Positions 50,265 through 58,256 are shown, numbered from the stretch's first letter. The stretch is DNA of 64,000 nucleotides from Streptomyces sp. Y2F8-2 (GCF_014905555.1 NZ_BNGS01000006.1:248001-312000), one strand, 5' to 3'. A program made the numbers and translations. Notes: generated by a model not told the origin, from the letters alone.

Positions 50265-50738
50265 TCACCGCGGTACCACCCGGAACAGCCGGATCTCCCG
50301 CTCCACCCGCTCCTGATACGTGGCGTACGGCGGCCAGAACGCCAGCACCGCCTTCCAGGCGGCCTCCCGCTCCCGCCCCCGCAGCAGACGGGCCGTGACC
50401 GGGATGTCCTCGCCCCTCCAGTTGATCTCCGCGTCGGGGTGGGCGATGAGGTTGTGGGTCCAGGCGGGGTGGCCGGGCCGGCCGAAGTTGGAGCCGATCA
50501 GGAGCCAGCCGCCGCCCTCCTCCGGCATGCACGCGAGCGGCGTACGGCGTGCGAGGCCGCTTCTCGCGCCGGTGGACGTGAGGATCACGCCCGGCAGCAT
50601 CTGCGCGCTGAGCAGCACCTTTCCACCGGTCAACCGGTGCACCGCGCGGTCCAGGGCGGGCACGACGTGCGGCGCGGCCCTGGCGAAGGCCCGCGTGGAG
50701 GACACCTTCTGCACGATCCGTACACCGAGGGCCGTCAC
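50265..50738 (-). CDS. DUF385 deazaflavin (F420)-dependent reductase-family protein
   Basis: 157 residues, split-barrel Ddn-like family. ILTSTGARSGLARRTPLACM, WLLIGSNFGRPGHPAWTHNL and YQERVEREIRLFRVVPR are typical, and similar to the protein at 29012. It would use F420H2 from the fbiC pathway to reduce a substrate. The GTG overlaps the stop of the acyl-CoA dehydrogenase (GTGA), so both form an operon under operator copy F. Reduction of an enone or unsaturated CoA intermediate in the pathway is inference. Confidence 0.86.
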   Translation of the reverse strand: MTALGVRIVQKVSSTRAFARAAPHVVPALDRAVHRLTGGKVLLSAQMLPGVILTSTGARSGLARRTPLACMPEEGGGWLLIGSNFGRPGHPAWTHNLIAHPDAEINWRGEDIPVTARLLRGREREAAWKAVLAFWPPYATYQERVEREIRLFRVVPR

Positions 50739-51994
50739 ACCGCCACCTCCCCGCGTTCGAAGAGCCCCGCCGCGTCCGCCGCGTGCGCCCGCAGCCGGTG
50801 CACGGGCCCGAACAGCAGCTCGTCGCCGGTGGCCCGTTTGAAGTAGAGATGCACCGCGTCCTCCCAGGTGAAACCGATGCCGCCGTGCAACTGGATCCCC
50901 TCGGCCGCGGCGGTCCGCAGCGCCTGAAGGGCCTGGGCGAGGGCGAGCCCGCCGACCAGCCCGCCCGTCTCCCGCCACCGCCCTCCCAAGGAGCCTCCCC
51001 CGGTGCTCGACGCCTGAGGGCACCCCCATCGCGCCGCACCTCCCGATTCCTTCCCACCGGCCCACGCCGCGTAGTACGCCGCCGAGCGCGCCGCGCGTAC
51101 CCGCACGTACACGTCGGCCAGCCGGTGCTTCACGGCCTGGAAGGACCCGATGGGCCGCCCGAACTGCTCCCGCTGCCCGACGTACTCGACGGTTCGCTCC
51201 AGCACCCGGTCGGCGGCGCCCACGGCCTCGCAGGCGAGCACGGCGGCGGCGCGGTCCCCGACGGAGGCGAGCGCCCCCGCCACATCGGCACCGTCCTCAC
51301 CGAGCAACTCAGCCTCCACATCGCGCAGTTGGATCCGGGCGCAGGGCCGCGTCTGGTCCAGGGCGGTCTGCCGCGTACGGACGGCACCGTCCCGTACGAG
51401 GAACAGCAGCGTCCGCGACCGCGCGAACCCGCCGGCGTGCGCGGCCACGACCAGCAGCCCGGCGCTGTGCCCGTCGAGGACCTGCGCCGCCTCCCCGTAC
51501 AGCCGCCAGGTGCCGGCCGCCCGCCGCGCCTGGACGCCACCGGCGCGTCCGCCGCCCGCCCAGTCGCCCCGGTTGTCCCCGGCGAGGGCGAGGGCGGTGG
51601 CGAGGGCGGCGCCCGGGACGGCGAGGGTGGCGGTCAGCTCTCCGGCGGCGATCCGGGGCAGCAGCGCGGCGCGCTGGGCATCGGTGCCCAGCGCGAGCAG
51701 CAGGGGCGCGGCGAGGACCGCGGTGGCGAGCAGCGGGGAGGGGGCGAGGGTCCGGCCCACCTCCTCGCAGGCGAGAGCGAGGTCGGTCGTGCCGCAGCCC
51801 GCCCCGCCGTACGCCTCGGGGAGCGCCAGCCCGGGCAGACCGAGCTGCCCGCCGAGGGCGGCCCACAGGGCGGGGTCGTACCCGGCGGCGGTCGAGGCGG
51901 CGGCGCGCACGTCCTCGGGCCCGCAGCGCTTGGCCAGCACCTCGCGCACCGTACGGCGGATCTCGTCCTGTTCGGCGGTGAAGCGGGTGTCCAT
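50735..51994 (-). CDS. Acyl-CoA dehydrogenase with an in-frame inserted repeat-like segment
   Basis: 419 residues, FAD enzyme making an alpha,beta-unsaturated acyl-CoA. MDTRFTAEQDEIRRTVREVL, LPEAYGGAGCGTTDLALA, REQFGRPIGSFQAVKH and LHGGIGFTWED are normal family blocks. Odd: between SAAYYAAWA and LALAQAL, where homologues have about ten residues, there is a loop of about 35 Gly/Trp-rich residues (GCPQASSTGGGSLGG) coded by a sequence resembling a Streptomyces intergenic palindromic repeat (50996-51029). ATG at 51994 lies 20 bases from an operator copy. Divergent from a thiolase-fold gene. The insertion lies in a surface-type loop and may be tolerated. Confidence 0.87.
   Translation of the reverse strand: MDTRFTAEQDEIRRTVREVLAKRCGPEDVRAAASTAAGYDPALWAALGGQLGLPGLALPEAYGGAGCGTTDLALACEEVGRTLAPSPLLATAVLAAPLLLALGTDAQRAALLPRIAAGELTATLAVPGAALATALALAGDNRGDWAGGGRAGGVQARRAAGTWRLYGEAAQVLDGHSAGLLVVAAHAGGFARSRTLLFLVRDGAVRTRQTALDQTRPCARIQLRDVEAELLGEDGADVAGALASVGDRAAAVLACEAVGAADRVLERTVEYVGQREQFGRPIGSFQAVKHRLADVYVRVRAARSAAYYAAWAGGKESGGAARWGCPQASSTGGGSLGGRWRETGGLVGGLALAQALQALRTAAAEGIQLHGGIGFTWEDAVHLYFKRATGDELLFGPVHRLRAHAADAAGLFERGEVAV
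50996..51029. repeat. Repeat-like segment inside the acyl-CoA dehydrogenase gene
   Basis: On the plus strand it runs TCCCCCGGTGCTCGAC then GCCTGAGGGCACCCCCAT. It has the outline of the nested unit at 32690-32731 (reverse strand: TCCCCC, CTCGAC, ACCCCAT). Imperfect similarity judged by eye. Confidence 0.5.
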
Positions 51995-52014
51995 GTGCGA
52001 CCGCCCTTCGCTAT

Positions 52015-52029
52015 CTGATGGACCGTCAT
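52015..52029. promoter_or_regulatory. Shared operator, degenerate copy F1 (acyl-CoA dehydrogenase)
   Basis: CTGATGGACCGTCAT, two changes from the core, in the gap between the dehydrogenase (minus) and thiolase (plus) starts. Confidence 0.45.
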
Positions 52030-52071
52030 ATTAGGCGAACGGTCTTCGTGCGCACAGGACCGGCGGCAAGA

Positions 52072-52092
52072 AATCTGATGTACCGTCAGATT
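52072..52092. promoter_or_regulatory. Shared operator, copy F2 at the thiolase start
   Basis: Arms AATCTGA and TCAGATT around TGTACCG; core CTGATGTACCGTCAG at 52075-52089. It ends one base before the ATG at 52094, so a bound protein would cover the start site. Confidence 0.6.
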
Positions 52093-52093
52093 C

Positions 52094-53269
52094 ATGACTC
52101 CCAGGTCCGGTCCACGCGCCGCGGTCGTCGGCGTGGCGCTCTCCGACTGCGGGCGGGTGGACGACGCGACCCCGTACGCCCTGCACGCCCAGGCCGCCCG
52201 CCGCGCCCTCGCCGACGCGGGCCTGGATCGTGCGGTGATCGACGGCTTCGCCTCCGCCGGGCTCGGCACACTGGCACCGGCGGAGGTGGCCGAGTACCTC
52301 GGCCTGCGGCCCACCTGGGTCGATTCCACCTCGGTCGGCGGCTCCACCTGGGAGGTCATGGCGGCCCACGCGGCGGACGCGATCGCGGCGGGCCACGCCC
52401 GGGCGGTGCTGCTGGTCTACGGTTCCACGGCCCGCGCGGACTTGAGGGCGGGCCGCCGCTCGGGCACCCTGTCCTTCGGCGCCCGCGGCCCGCTGCAGTT
52501 CGAGGCGCCGTACGGCCACACGCTGATCGCCAAGTACGCGATGGCGGCCCGCCGCCACATGCACGCCCACGGCACGACGATCGAGCAGCTGGCCGAGGTG
52601 GCGGTGCAGGCCCGGGCCAACGCGGCGGCCAACCCGGAGGCCATGTTCCGGGACCCGGTCACGGTCGAGGACGTCCTGGCGGGTCCGGTGATCGCGGACC
52701 CCTTCACCAAGCTGCACTGCTGCATACGCTCCGACGGCGGGGCGGCGGTCCTGCTGGTGGCCGGGGAACTGGTACGGGACTGCCGTACGCGGCCGGTGTG
52801 GGTGCTGGGGGCCGGAGAGCACGTCTCGCACACGACGATGTCCGAGTGGCCGGACTTCACGGTGTCCCCGGCTGCGGTGAGCGGCCGCCTCGCCTTCGAG
52901 CGGGCCGGGGTGCGCCCGGCGGAGATCGACTTCGCGGAGATCTACGACGCCTTCACCTACATGACGCTGGTGACACTGGAGGACCTCGGCTTCTGCGGGA
53001 AGGGCGAGGGCGGGGCGTTCGTGGAGAAGGGACGGCTGCTGGTGGCGGGCGGGGAGCTGCCGGTGAACACGGACGGGGGCGGGCTGTCCGCCCAGCATCC
53101 GGGGATGCGGGGGCTGTTCCTGCTGGTGGAGGCGGTACGGCAACTGCGGGGCGAGGCCGGGGCACGGCAGGTCCGCAAGGGGGGCGGACGGCTGCCGGAG
53201 TTGGCGGTGGCGTCGGGGACGGGCGGCTGGTTCTGTTCGTCGGGGACGGTGGTGCTGGGACGGGGGTGA
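52094..53269 (+). CDS. Thiolase-fold lipid-transfer-type protein lacking the nucleophilic Cys
   Basis: 391 residues. AAVVGVALSDCGRVDD, the EVAEYLGLRPTWVDSTSVGGS block and FAEIYDAFTYMTLVTLEDLGFCGKGEGGAF place it with Ltp/SCP-x thiolases. At the Cys position of the fold there is Thr85 (GGSTWEV), whereas the Ltp2-like protein has Cys87; Tyr284 is kept but the YVHG tyrosine is replaced (SAQHPG). So it is probably not a normal thiolase; an aldolase, dehydratase-like or partner role is open. ATG directly follows an operator. No DUF35 gene is adjacent; one is at 55542. Confidence 0.85.
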   Translation: MTPRSGPRAAVVGVALSDCGRVDDATPYALHAQAARRALADAGLDRAVIDGFASAGLGTLAPAEVAEYLGLRPTWVDSTSVGGSTWEVMAAHAADAIAAGHARAVLLVYGSTARADLRAGRRSGTLSFGARGPLQFEAPYGHTLIAKYAMAARRHMHAHGTTIEQLAEVAVQARANAAANPEAMFRDPVTVEDVLAGPVIADPFTKLHCCIRSDGGAAVLLVAGELVRDCRTRPVWVLGAGEHVSHTTMSEWPDFTVSPAAVSGRLAFERAGVRPAEIDFAEIYDAFTYMTLVTLEDLGFCGKGEGGAFVEKGRLLVAGGELPVNTDGGGLSAQHPGMRGLFLLVEAVRQLRGEAGARQVRKGGGRLPELAVASGTGGWFCSSGTVVLGRG

Positions 53270-53312
53270 GCGCGGCAGGGACGGCGTTCCCGGGTGACGG
53301 ATACTCGGGGGC

Positions 53313-53978
53313 ATGGCAACGGATCTTCACGAGCTGCTCAGGTCCCTGCGGGTGTGGGACCCGGAGTCCACCGAGCTGCCCGCCTTCGACCCGGCGGCGG
53401 CGCCCGGGGAGCCGCTCACGCTGTTCACGGAGTGGTTCGCGCAGGCGGTGGCGGCGGGGCAGACCGAGCCGCACACCATGTCGCTGGCGACGGCGGACCC
53501 GGACGGCACACCCGACGTGCGGATCGTGATGCTGCACGGCGCGGACGCGGACGGCTGGTCGTTCGCGACGCACGCGGGCAGCCGCAAGGGCCGGCAGCTG
53601 GCGAACCGGCCGTATGCCGCCCTCGGCTTCTACTGGCCCGTGCAGGGCCGCCAGATCCGGGTGCGCGGCCCGGTCACGGCCGCGCCCTCGCAGGAGGGGC
53701 AGGCGGATCTGCACGCCCGCTCGACCGGGGCGCTGGCGGCTGCGCTCACGGGCCGTCAGAGCGAAGTACTGGGCTCCACCGAGGAATTGGCGCGGACGTC
53801 GGAGCAGGCCTGGGAGCAGGCGCAGCGCGAGCCGGACGCCCCGGTCCCGTCCTGGACGCTGTACCGCCTCCGGCCCGAGGAGGTGGAGTTCTTCCAAGGG
53901 GACGCCAGGCGCCGGCACGTGCGGCTCCGCTACCGCCGTACGGAGGCCGGCTGGGCGACGGAACTGCTGTGGCCGTGA
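53313..53978 (+). CDS. Pyridoxamine 5'-phosphate oxidase-family protein
   Basis: 221 residues, FMN split-barrel of the PNPOx type. PHTMSLATADPDGTPDVRIVMLHGAD, SFATHAGSRKGRQLANRPYAALGFYWP and the C-terminal WTLYRLRPEEVEFFQGD match PdxH-like proteins. It could oxidise pyridoxamine phosphate, but actinobacteria have several homologues acting on other substrates, so pdxH is not assigned. ATG at 53313 is 43 bases after the thiolase-fold gene; possible cotranscription. No operator. Confidence 0.86.
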   Translation: MATDLHELLRSLRVWDPESTELPAFDPAAAPGEPLTLFTEWFAQAVAAGQTEPHTMSLATADPDGTPDVRIVMLHGADADGWSFATHAGSRKGRQLANRPYAALGFYWPVQGRQIRVRGPVTAAPSQEGQADLHARSTGALAAALTGRQSEVLGSTEELARTSEQAWEQAQREPDAPVPSWTLYRLRPEEVEFFQGDARRRHVRLRYRRTEAGWATELLWP

Positions 53979-53985
53979 GGGAGCG

Positions 53986-54855
53986 TCAGACGTCCCCGAA
54001 CTCGTACACCGCGAAGTCCGCCACCGGCCGGTAGCCGAGCCTCTGGTAGAGGCCGTTGCTCGTGGGGTTCGCGAGGTCGGTGAAGAGCAGCACCTCCTTG
54101 GCGCCCGCGTCGAGCGCGGCCCGGCTGACCGCTGCGGTGGCGGCGCCTGCGTAGCCGCGGCCGCGCAGCGGGGCGGGGGTGTAGACGGTGGCGACGCGGA
54201 CCTGCCCGGCGACCTCGGGTGTCACGCTCGCCATCGAGACGGGCGTACCGTCGGGGAGCTCCCAAAGCGTGACGCCACCGTGTGCGAGCCTTCCCTCGGC
54301 CCATCGGTCGGGATCCTGCACCGTCTCCCCGACGTCCGCGCAGAACCCGGCGTACCACCGCGCGACCAGCTCGTGGTCGTCCACCGCGGCGACGCGGGCG
54401 CGACCGGACGGCGCGGGGTCGGGCGGGGTGAGGGTGCCGAGGCGGTAGAGCCGTTGGCGCATCCCGAGGCGGGCGGGTGCACCGGTGCGGCGCGCCCAGG
54501 CGGTGATGAACGCGGCCACCGCATCCGCCGGCCCCATGACGGACGGCACCGCTCGCCCGTCCTCGGCCAGCCGTGCCGCCAGCGCCTCGGCGGCCCCCTC
54601 GGTGAGCGGCGTCAGGTTGAGCGGGTAGGGCGGTGTCCGGAAGACGGTGGCCCGTACGGCGCCGTTGCCGTCCACGAGTCGGCCGAAGTACGGCGCTTCC
54701 TCGCCGAACGAGGCGGGTCCGTCCGTCCGCAGCCTGTCGGTGACCGTCAGCTGGACGGTGTGCAGCGCGGGCTCGGACCACAGGAACTCCCCGGCCCGGT
54801 CGAGGAACTCCTCGAGATCATCGGTGAACTGCCAGTCGTACGCGTCTGAGGCCAT
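53986..54855 (-). CDS. GNAT-family N-acetyltransferase
   Basis: 289 residues. The C-terminal part has the GNAT acetyl-CoA motif VYTPAPLRGRGYAGAATAAV and LFTDLANPTSNGLYQRLGYRPV; the N-terminal 150 residues are of a type seen in actinobacterial GNATs with a regulatory or degenerate second half. Substrate unknown. ATG at 54855. Convergent with the PNPOx gene, and 39 bases from the next GNAT gene on the same strand. Confidence 0.86.
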   Translation of the reverse strand: MASDAYDWQFTDDLEEFLDRAGEFLWSEPALHTVQLTVTDRLRTDGPASFGEEAPYFGRLVDGNGAVRATVFRTPPYPLNLTPLTEGAAEALAARLAEDGRAVPSVMGPADAVAAFITAWARRTGAPARLGMRQRLYRLGTLTPPDPAPSGRARVAAVDDHELVARWYAGFCADVGETVQDPDRWAEGRLAHGGVTLWELPDGTPVSMASVTPEVAGQVRVATVYTPAPLRGRGYAGAATAAVSRAALDAGAKEVLLFTDLANPTSNGLYQRLGYRPVADFAVYEFGDV

Positions 54856-54894
54856 GGGCCACGATCTCGTGAACCACCGTGCCTCGCATGCGAT

Positions 54895-55509
54895 TTACGC
54901 CTCCTGGCGGGGCCCCGGCGGCTCCGGATCGCTCGCGATCCTGGCGTGCAGATGCACGTCCCGGAACGCGTCGTGCCGCCCCGCTGCGAACATCGCGTCG
55001 CGCAGCGTCCCCTCGTACTGGAAGCCGCACCGCTCGGCGATACGGCAGGACGCCTCGTGGCCGAGGGCGTGGCCCAGTTCCAGGCGGTGCAGGCCGAGGT
55101 CGGTGAGGGCCCAGTGGGCGGCGAGCGCGAGCGCTCGGGTGGCGACGCCGTGGCCACGGGCCTCGGGGAGCACCCAGTAGCCGACGCGGGCCAGGCTCAG
55201 GACACGGTCGATCTCGTTGACGCCGATGTGCCCCAGTGTCGTACCGCTCGCCGCGTCCGTGATCCGGAACGACACGCTGCTCCCGTTCGCCGTGCCCTCC
55301 GCCTTCGACCGCAGCGACTCGGCCGCGTCGGCCCTGTCCCGCACGATCTTCAGCGGCGTGTTCCACTGCGTGAAATCCGGGTCGGTCAGCCCCCGGAACC
55401 ATGCCTCGAGGTGGGCGTCGGACTCCGGGTCCCAGAGACTCAACCGCAGACCGTGGCCCTGGAGTTCGGGAACGGGGTGGCTGAGGGACCTCTCGCGTAT
55501 GTCGGCCAT
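54895..55509 (-). CDS. RimJ/RimL-type GNAT acetyltransferase
   Basis: 204 residues. LQGHGLRLSLWDPESDAHLE at the start, HIGVNEIDRVLSLARVGYWV, ARGHGVATRALALAAHWAL (acetyl-CoA binding) and RIAERCGFQYEGTLRDAM are those of enzymes that acetylate protein or small-molecule amines. ATG at 55509 begins MADIRERS; an in-frame TTG at 55521 is possible. Possible operon with the GNAT after it. Substrate unknown. Confidence 0.87.
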   Translation of the reverse strand: MADIRERSLSHPVPELQGHGLRLSLWDPESDAHLEAWFRGLTDPDFTQWNTPLKIVRDRADAAESLRSKAEGTANGSSVSFRITDAASGTTLGHIGVNEIDRVLSLARVGYWVLPEARGHGVATRALALAAHWALTDLGLHRLELGHALGHEASCRIAERCGFQYEGTLRDAMFAAGRHDAFRDVHLHARIASDPEPPGPRQEA

Positions 55510-55541
55510 CCGGCCATTCAATCAATCCGGGCCGGATGCGA

Positions 55542-55940
55542 TCACCGTTTTTCCCGCGGCCGGAACACGGGCACGCCCTCCCTGAAGGCCGCCTCCAGTG
55601 CCATGCCGACCCGCAGCCCGGACGGTTCGCACCCCACCACCTCGGTCATCATCCGCGGCCCCTCCGCGAGGTCGACCACGGCGGCGACGTACGGCGTGCG
55701 CCCGTCGAAGGGCGGCAGGTCGTTGCGGTGGACGACGGACCAGGTGTAAAGGGTCGCCCGGCCGCTCGCCGGCTCCCAGGTCACGCCGTCGCTCCAGCAG
55801 AACGGGCAGAACTCACGCGGGTAGTGGTGGGCGCTCCCGCAGGCCGCACAGCGGCGGACCAGCAGCCGTCCCCGCGCCGCCGCGTCCCAGTAGGGGCGGG
55901 TGAAGGCGTCCACGTCGGGGACGTCGAAGCGCCCGCTCAC
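55542..55940 (-). CDS. DUF35 OB-fold/zinc-ribbon protein
   Basis: 132 residues. Zinc ribbon CAACGSAHHYPREFCPFC and an OB-fold (LYTWSVVHRNDLPPFDG, YVAAVVDLAEGPRMMTEVV), as in the acyl-CoA-binding partners of thiolase-fold enzymes. GTG overlaps the stop of the DoxX-like gene (GTGA), so it lies in that operon with operator copy H. The thiolase it serves is not adjacent; 52094-53269 is the nearest without a partner. N-terminal extension in frame is rejected because of the overlap. Confidence 0.88.
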   Translation of the reverse strand: MSGRFDVPDVDAFTRPYWDAAARGRLLVRRCAACGSAHHYPREFCPFCWSDGVTWEPASGRATLYTWSVVHRNDLPPFDGRTPYVAAVVDLAEGPRMMTEVVGCEPSGLRVGMALEAAFREGVPVFRPREKR

Positions 55941-56389
55941 CGGAACAGCCCCAGCGCGCCGTCCACCGACCAGGTCTGCCACGACATCCCGAACAGCGCC
56001 ACCACCGAGATCAGCGCCATCATCGAGTTCTGGCCCTGCTCGGCCCAGTCGTGGATCATGAGGACGAAGTAGAGGACGTTGAGCACGAGCCCGCCGATCA
56101 GGGCGATCGGTGTGAGGAAGCCGGTGATCAGCCCGAGTCCGAGGGCGAGTTCCGCGTACGCCACCACGTACGCCATCGCCTTCGGCCGGGGCGCGACCAC
56201 CGCGTCGAAGCCGCTGCGCACCGCGGTCCAGCGGTGCTCGGCTGCGATCTCAGCGGCCCACGCGATCCCGGTGCCCCGCTCGAACCACGCCTTCTTGTCC
56301 TTGTGCCGCCAGCTCTCCAGCCACCACAGCCCGAGCCCGATACGCAGCACGGCGAGCCATTCCCCGCCGCTGAGCCAGATCGTGTCCAT
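55937..56389 (-). CDS. DoxX-family integral membrane protein
   Basis: 150 residues with four helices. LAVLRIGLGLWWLESWRHKDKKAW, the loop FERGTGIAWAAEIAAEHRW and AYAELALGLGLITGFLTPIALIGGLVLNVLYF are typical of DoxX/MauE-like proteins that may handle electrons or sulfur at the membrane; role unproven. First gene of a two-gene operon with a DUF35 protein; ATG preceded by GGAGAG. Operator copy H lies 24 bases upstream. Confidence 0.83.
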   Translation of the reverse strand: MDTIWLSGGEWLAVLRIGLGLWWLESWRHKDKKAWFERGTGIAWAAEIAAEHRWTAVRSGFDAVVAPRPKAMAYVVAYAELALGLGLITGFLTPIALIGGLVLNVLYFVLMIHDWAEQGQNSMMALISVVALFGMSWQTWSVDGALGLFR

Positions 56390-56413
56390 GGGCTCTCCTG
56401 CCGCCGAGCGGAT

Positions 56414-56428
56414 CTGACGGTATGTCAG
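56414..56428. promoter_or_regulatory. Shared operator, copy H (DoxX/DUF35 operon)
   Basis: CTGACGGTATGTCAG, perfect core, 24 bases from the DoxX-like start. Confidence 0.65.
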
Positions 56429-56596
56429 TTCAGCTCATGCGCGGCACACATGCAAGAGGACGGCCCACCGCTCCGCCACAACCGGTCCGCCTGCGCCACC
56501 GGACCCACCCACTCCCCCTACAGCCGTGATCAATTCGCAACCGATTCCGGTCTTGACCGAGACCCATCAACGCTGCGCGTGGTTACGCTCCCGCTC

Positions 56597-57796
56597 ATGG
56601 CCGACTCGTCTTCCGCTTCACCGCCTGCCGTGGTGCCCGCCCACGAGGACCGACCGGTGTACGTCGTCGGCGGCGGCCCCGGCGGTCTCGCCGCCGCGTA
56701 CGCGTTGCGCGCCCAGGGCGTACGGGCCGTCGTACTGGAGAAGTCCGACCGGGTCGGAGCGTCCTGGCGGCGCCACTACGACCGGCTGCACCTGCACACC
56801 ACGCGGCGCCTGTCCGCCCTGCCCGGGCTGCCGATGCCGCGGTCCTTCGGACGGTGGGTGTCCCGCGACAACGTGGTGCGCTACCTCGAGAAGTACGCCG
56901 AGCACCACCAGTTGGAGATCGTCACCGGCGTCGAGGTCTCCCGCATCGACCCCGCCCCCGACGGCACCGGCTGGCTGCTGCACGCCACCGGCGGCCGCCG
57001 GCTGACCGGCAGCGCCGTCGTCGTCGCCACCGGCTACAACCACACCCCGCGCGTGCCCGACTGGCCCGGCCGCGACGCCTTCACCGGCGAGCTCCTGCAC
57101 GCCGGCGAGTACCGCGACGCGAAGCCCTACGCCGGCCGCGACGTCCTCGTCGTCGGCGTCGGCAACACCGGCGCCGAGATCGCCGTCGACCTGGTGGAGG
57201 GCGGCGCCTCGCGGGTGCGGCTGTCGGTACGGACGGCGCCCCACATCCTGCGGCGCTCGACCGCCGGGTGGGCCACCCAGTACACGGGCGTGCTCGTACG
57301 GCGGCTGCCGGTGGGACTCGTCGACCGGCTGGCCCGGCCGGTGACGCGGCTGAGCGTGCCGGACCTGTCGGCGTACGGGCTGCCCCGGCCCGGCACCGGG
57401 CTGTACAGCAGGGTCAAGGACGGCTCGATCCCCGTGCAGGACGTCGGGCTCATCGACGCCGTGCGCAAGCGGCGGGTCGAGGTGGTGGCGGCCGTCGAGG
57501 GCTTCGAGGGCGGCAAGGTCGTCCTCGCCGACGACAGCCGGATCGAGCCGGACGCCGTGATAGCCGCGACCGGGTACGTCCGCGCCCTGGAGGGCCTCGT
57601 CGGGCACCTCGGCGTGCTCGACGCCCGCGGCAGACCGGTCGTCCACGGTGCCCGCACCCCGGGCACCGCCCCCGGCCTGTACTTCACCGGCTTCACCAAT
57701 CCGATCAGCGGCATGCTCCGCGAACTGGCCATCGACGCACAGAAGATCGCGAAGGCCGTCGCCCGCCAGGTGGAGCGGACGCGCGCCGCAGGCTGA
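56597..57796 (+). CDS. FAD-dependent monooxygenase (flavin-containing, CzcO/YUCCA-like)
   Basis: 399 residues. Two Rossmann motifs: VVGGGPGGLAAAYALRAQG (FAD) and VVGVGNTGAEIAVDL (NADPH), with the usual FMO landmarks HTTRRLSALPGLPMPRSFG, ATGYNHTPRVPDW and ATGYVRALEG. It would hydroxylate or Baeyer-Villiger-oxidise a substrate using NADPH and oxygen. ATG at 56597 was chosen as the start of the conserved part; a longer in-frame extension upstream covers operator and promoter DNA. Divergent from the DoxX operon but 168 bases from operator H, so regulation is uncertain. Confidence 0.88.
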   Translation: MADSSSASPPAVVPAHEDRPVYVVGGGPGGLAAAYALRAQGVRAVVLEKSDRVGASWRRHYDRLHLHTTRRLSALPGLPMPRSFGRWVSRDNVVRYLEKYAEHHQLEIVTGVEVSRIDPAPDGTGWLLHATGGRRLTGSAVVVATGYNHTPRVPDWPGRDAFTGELLHAGEYRDAKPYAGRDVLVVGVGNTGAEIAVDLVEGGASRVRLSVRTAPHILRRSTAGWATQYTGVLVRRLPVGLVDRLARPVTRLSVPDLSAYGLPRPGTGLYSRVKDGSIPVQDVGLIDAVRKRRVEVVAAVEGFEGGKVVLADDSRIEPDAVIAATGYVRALEGLVGHLGVLDARGRPVVHGARTPGTAPGLYFTGFTNPISGMLRELAIDAQKIAKAVARQVERTRAAG

Positions 57797-57963
57797 CACC
57801 GACCGGGCGGGTGCGGCGCGGCGGTCGCCGACCGCGACCGGCGACCGACCCGGCGCCTCCCACACGGCCGACCGACCACCGACCACCGGCGACCGACCCG
57901 GTGTGTCCGGCGCGACGGCCGGCCCGTGCGTCGGGCACGGTGGTCGGTTGGCCCGTCCGGCAG
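57797..57963. other. Degenerate upstream part of the tandem-repeat region
   Basis: Low-complexity non-coding DNA between the monooxygenase and the array at 57964. Fragments such as GGCGACCGACCCGG and GCGGTCGCCGACC occur repeatedly, so it is probably a decayed extension of the same array. Confidence 0.4.
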
Positions 57964-58128
57964 CTACAGGCGACCGGCCCGGTGACTCGGGCACGGCGGT
58001 CGCCGACCCGGCCACCGACTACAGGCGACCGGCCCGGTGACTCGGGCGCGGCGGTCGCCGACCCGGCCACCGACTGCGGGCGACGGACCCTGTGACTCCG
58101 GCACGGCGGTCGCCGACCCGGCCACCCG
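57964..58128. repeat. 55-bp tandem repeat, three copies
   Basis: Units begin at 57964, 58019 and 58074 with a 55-bp period; each holds GGCGACCGG, GTGACTCGGG and GGCGGTCGCCGACCCGGCCAC (split here: GGCGGTCGCC and GACCCGGCCAC). The first two are nearly identical, the third diverged. Non-coding, between the monooxygenase stop and operator copy I. Confidence 0.8.
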
Positions 58129-58208
58129 CGTCGCCGGGCACCTCCTCCCGCAACCTCCCGTGTCCTCGCGCGCCCCATCTCTTCCTGACCCCGCGCCGGT
58201 TCAGTAAT

Positions 58209-58223
58209 CTGACAGAGCGTCAG
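58209..58223. promoter_or_regulatory. Shared operator, copy I (NDP-forming CoA synthetase)
   Basis: CTGACAGAGCGTCAG, perfect core, 33 bases before the start at 58257. Enclosed by an outer inverted pair TCAGTAA (58201-58207) and TTACTGA (58224-58230). Confidence 0.7.
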
Positions 58224-58256
58224 TTACTGAGCCGTCACACGGAAGCGGGCGGAGCG

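Noticed and set aside
56051..57796. Long open frame giving the flavin monooxygenase about 180 extra N-terminal residues
   Set aside because: The extension covers operator copy H and promoter DNA and the start of the divergent DoxX gene; FAD motif begins just after the ATG at 56597.
57964..58128. Possible CRISPR array from regular 55-bp periodicity
   Set aside because: The whole unit repeats, with no unique spacers, and no cas genes are near. It is a tandem repeat.
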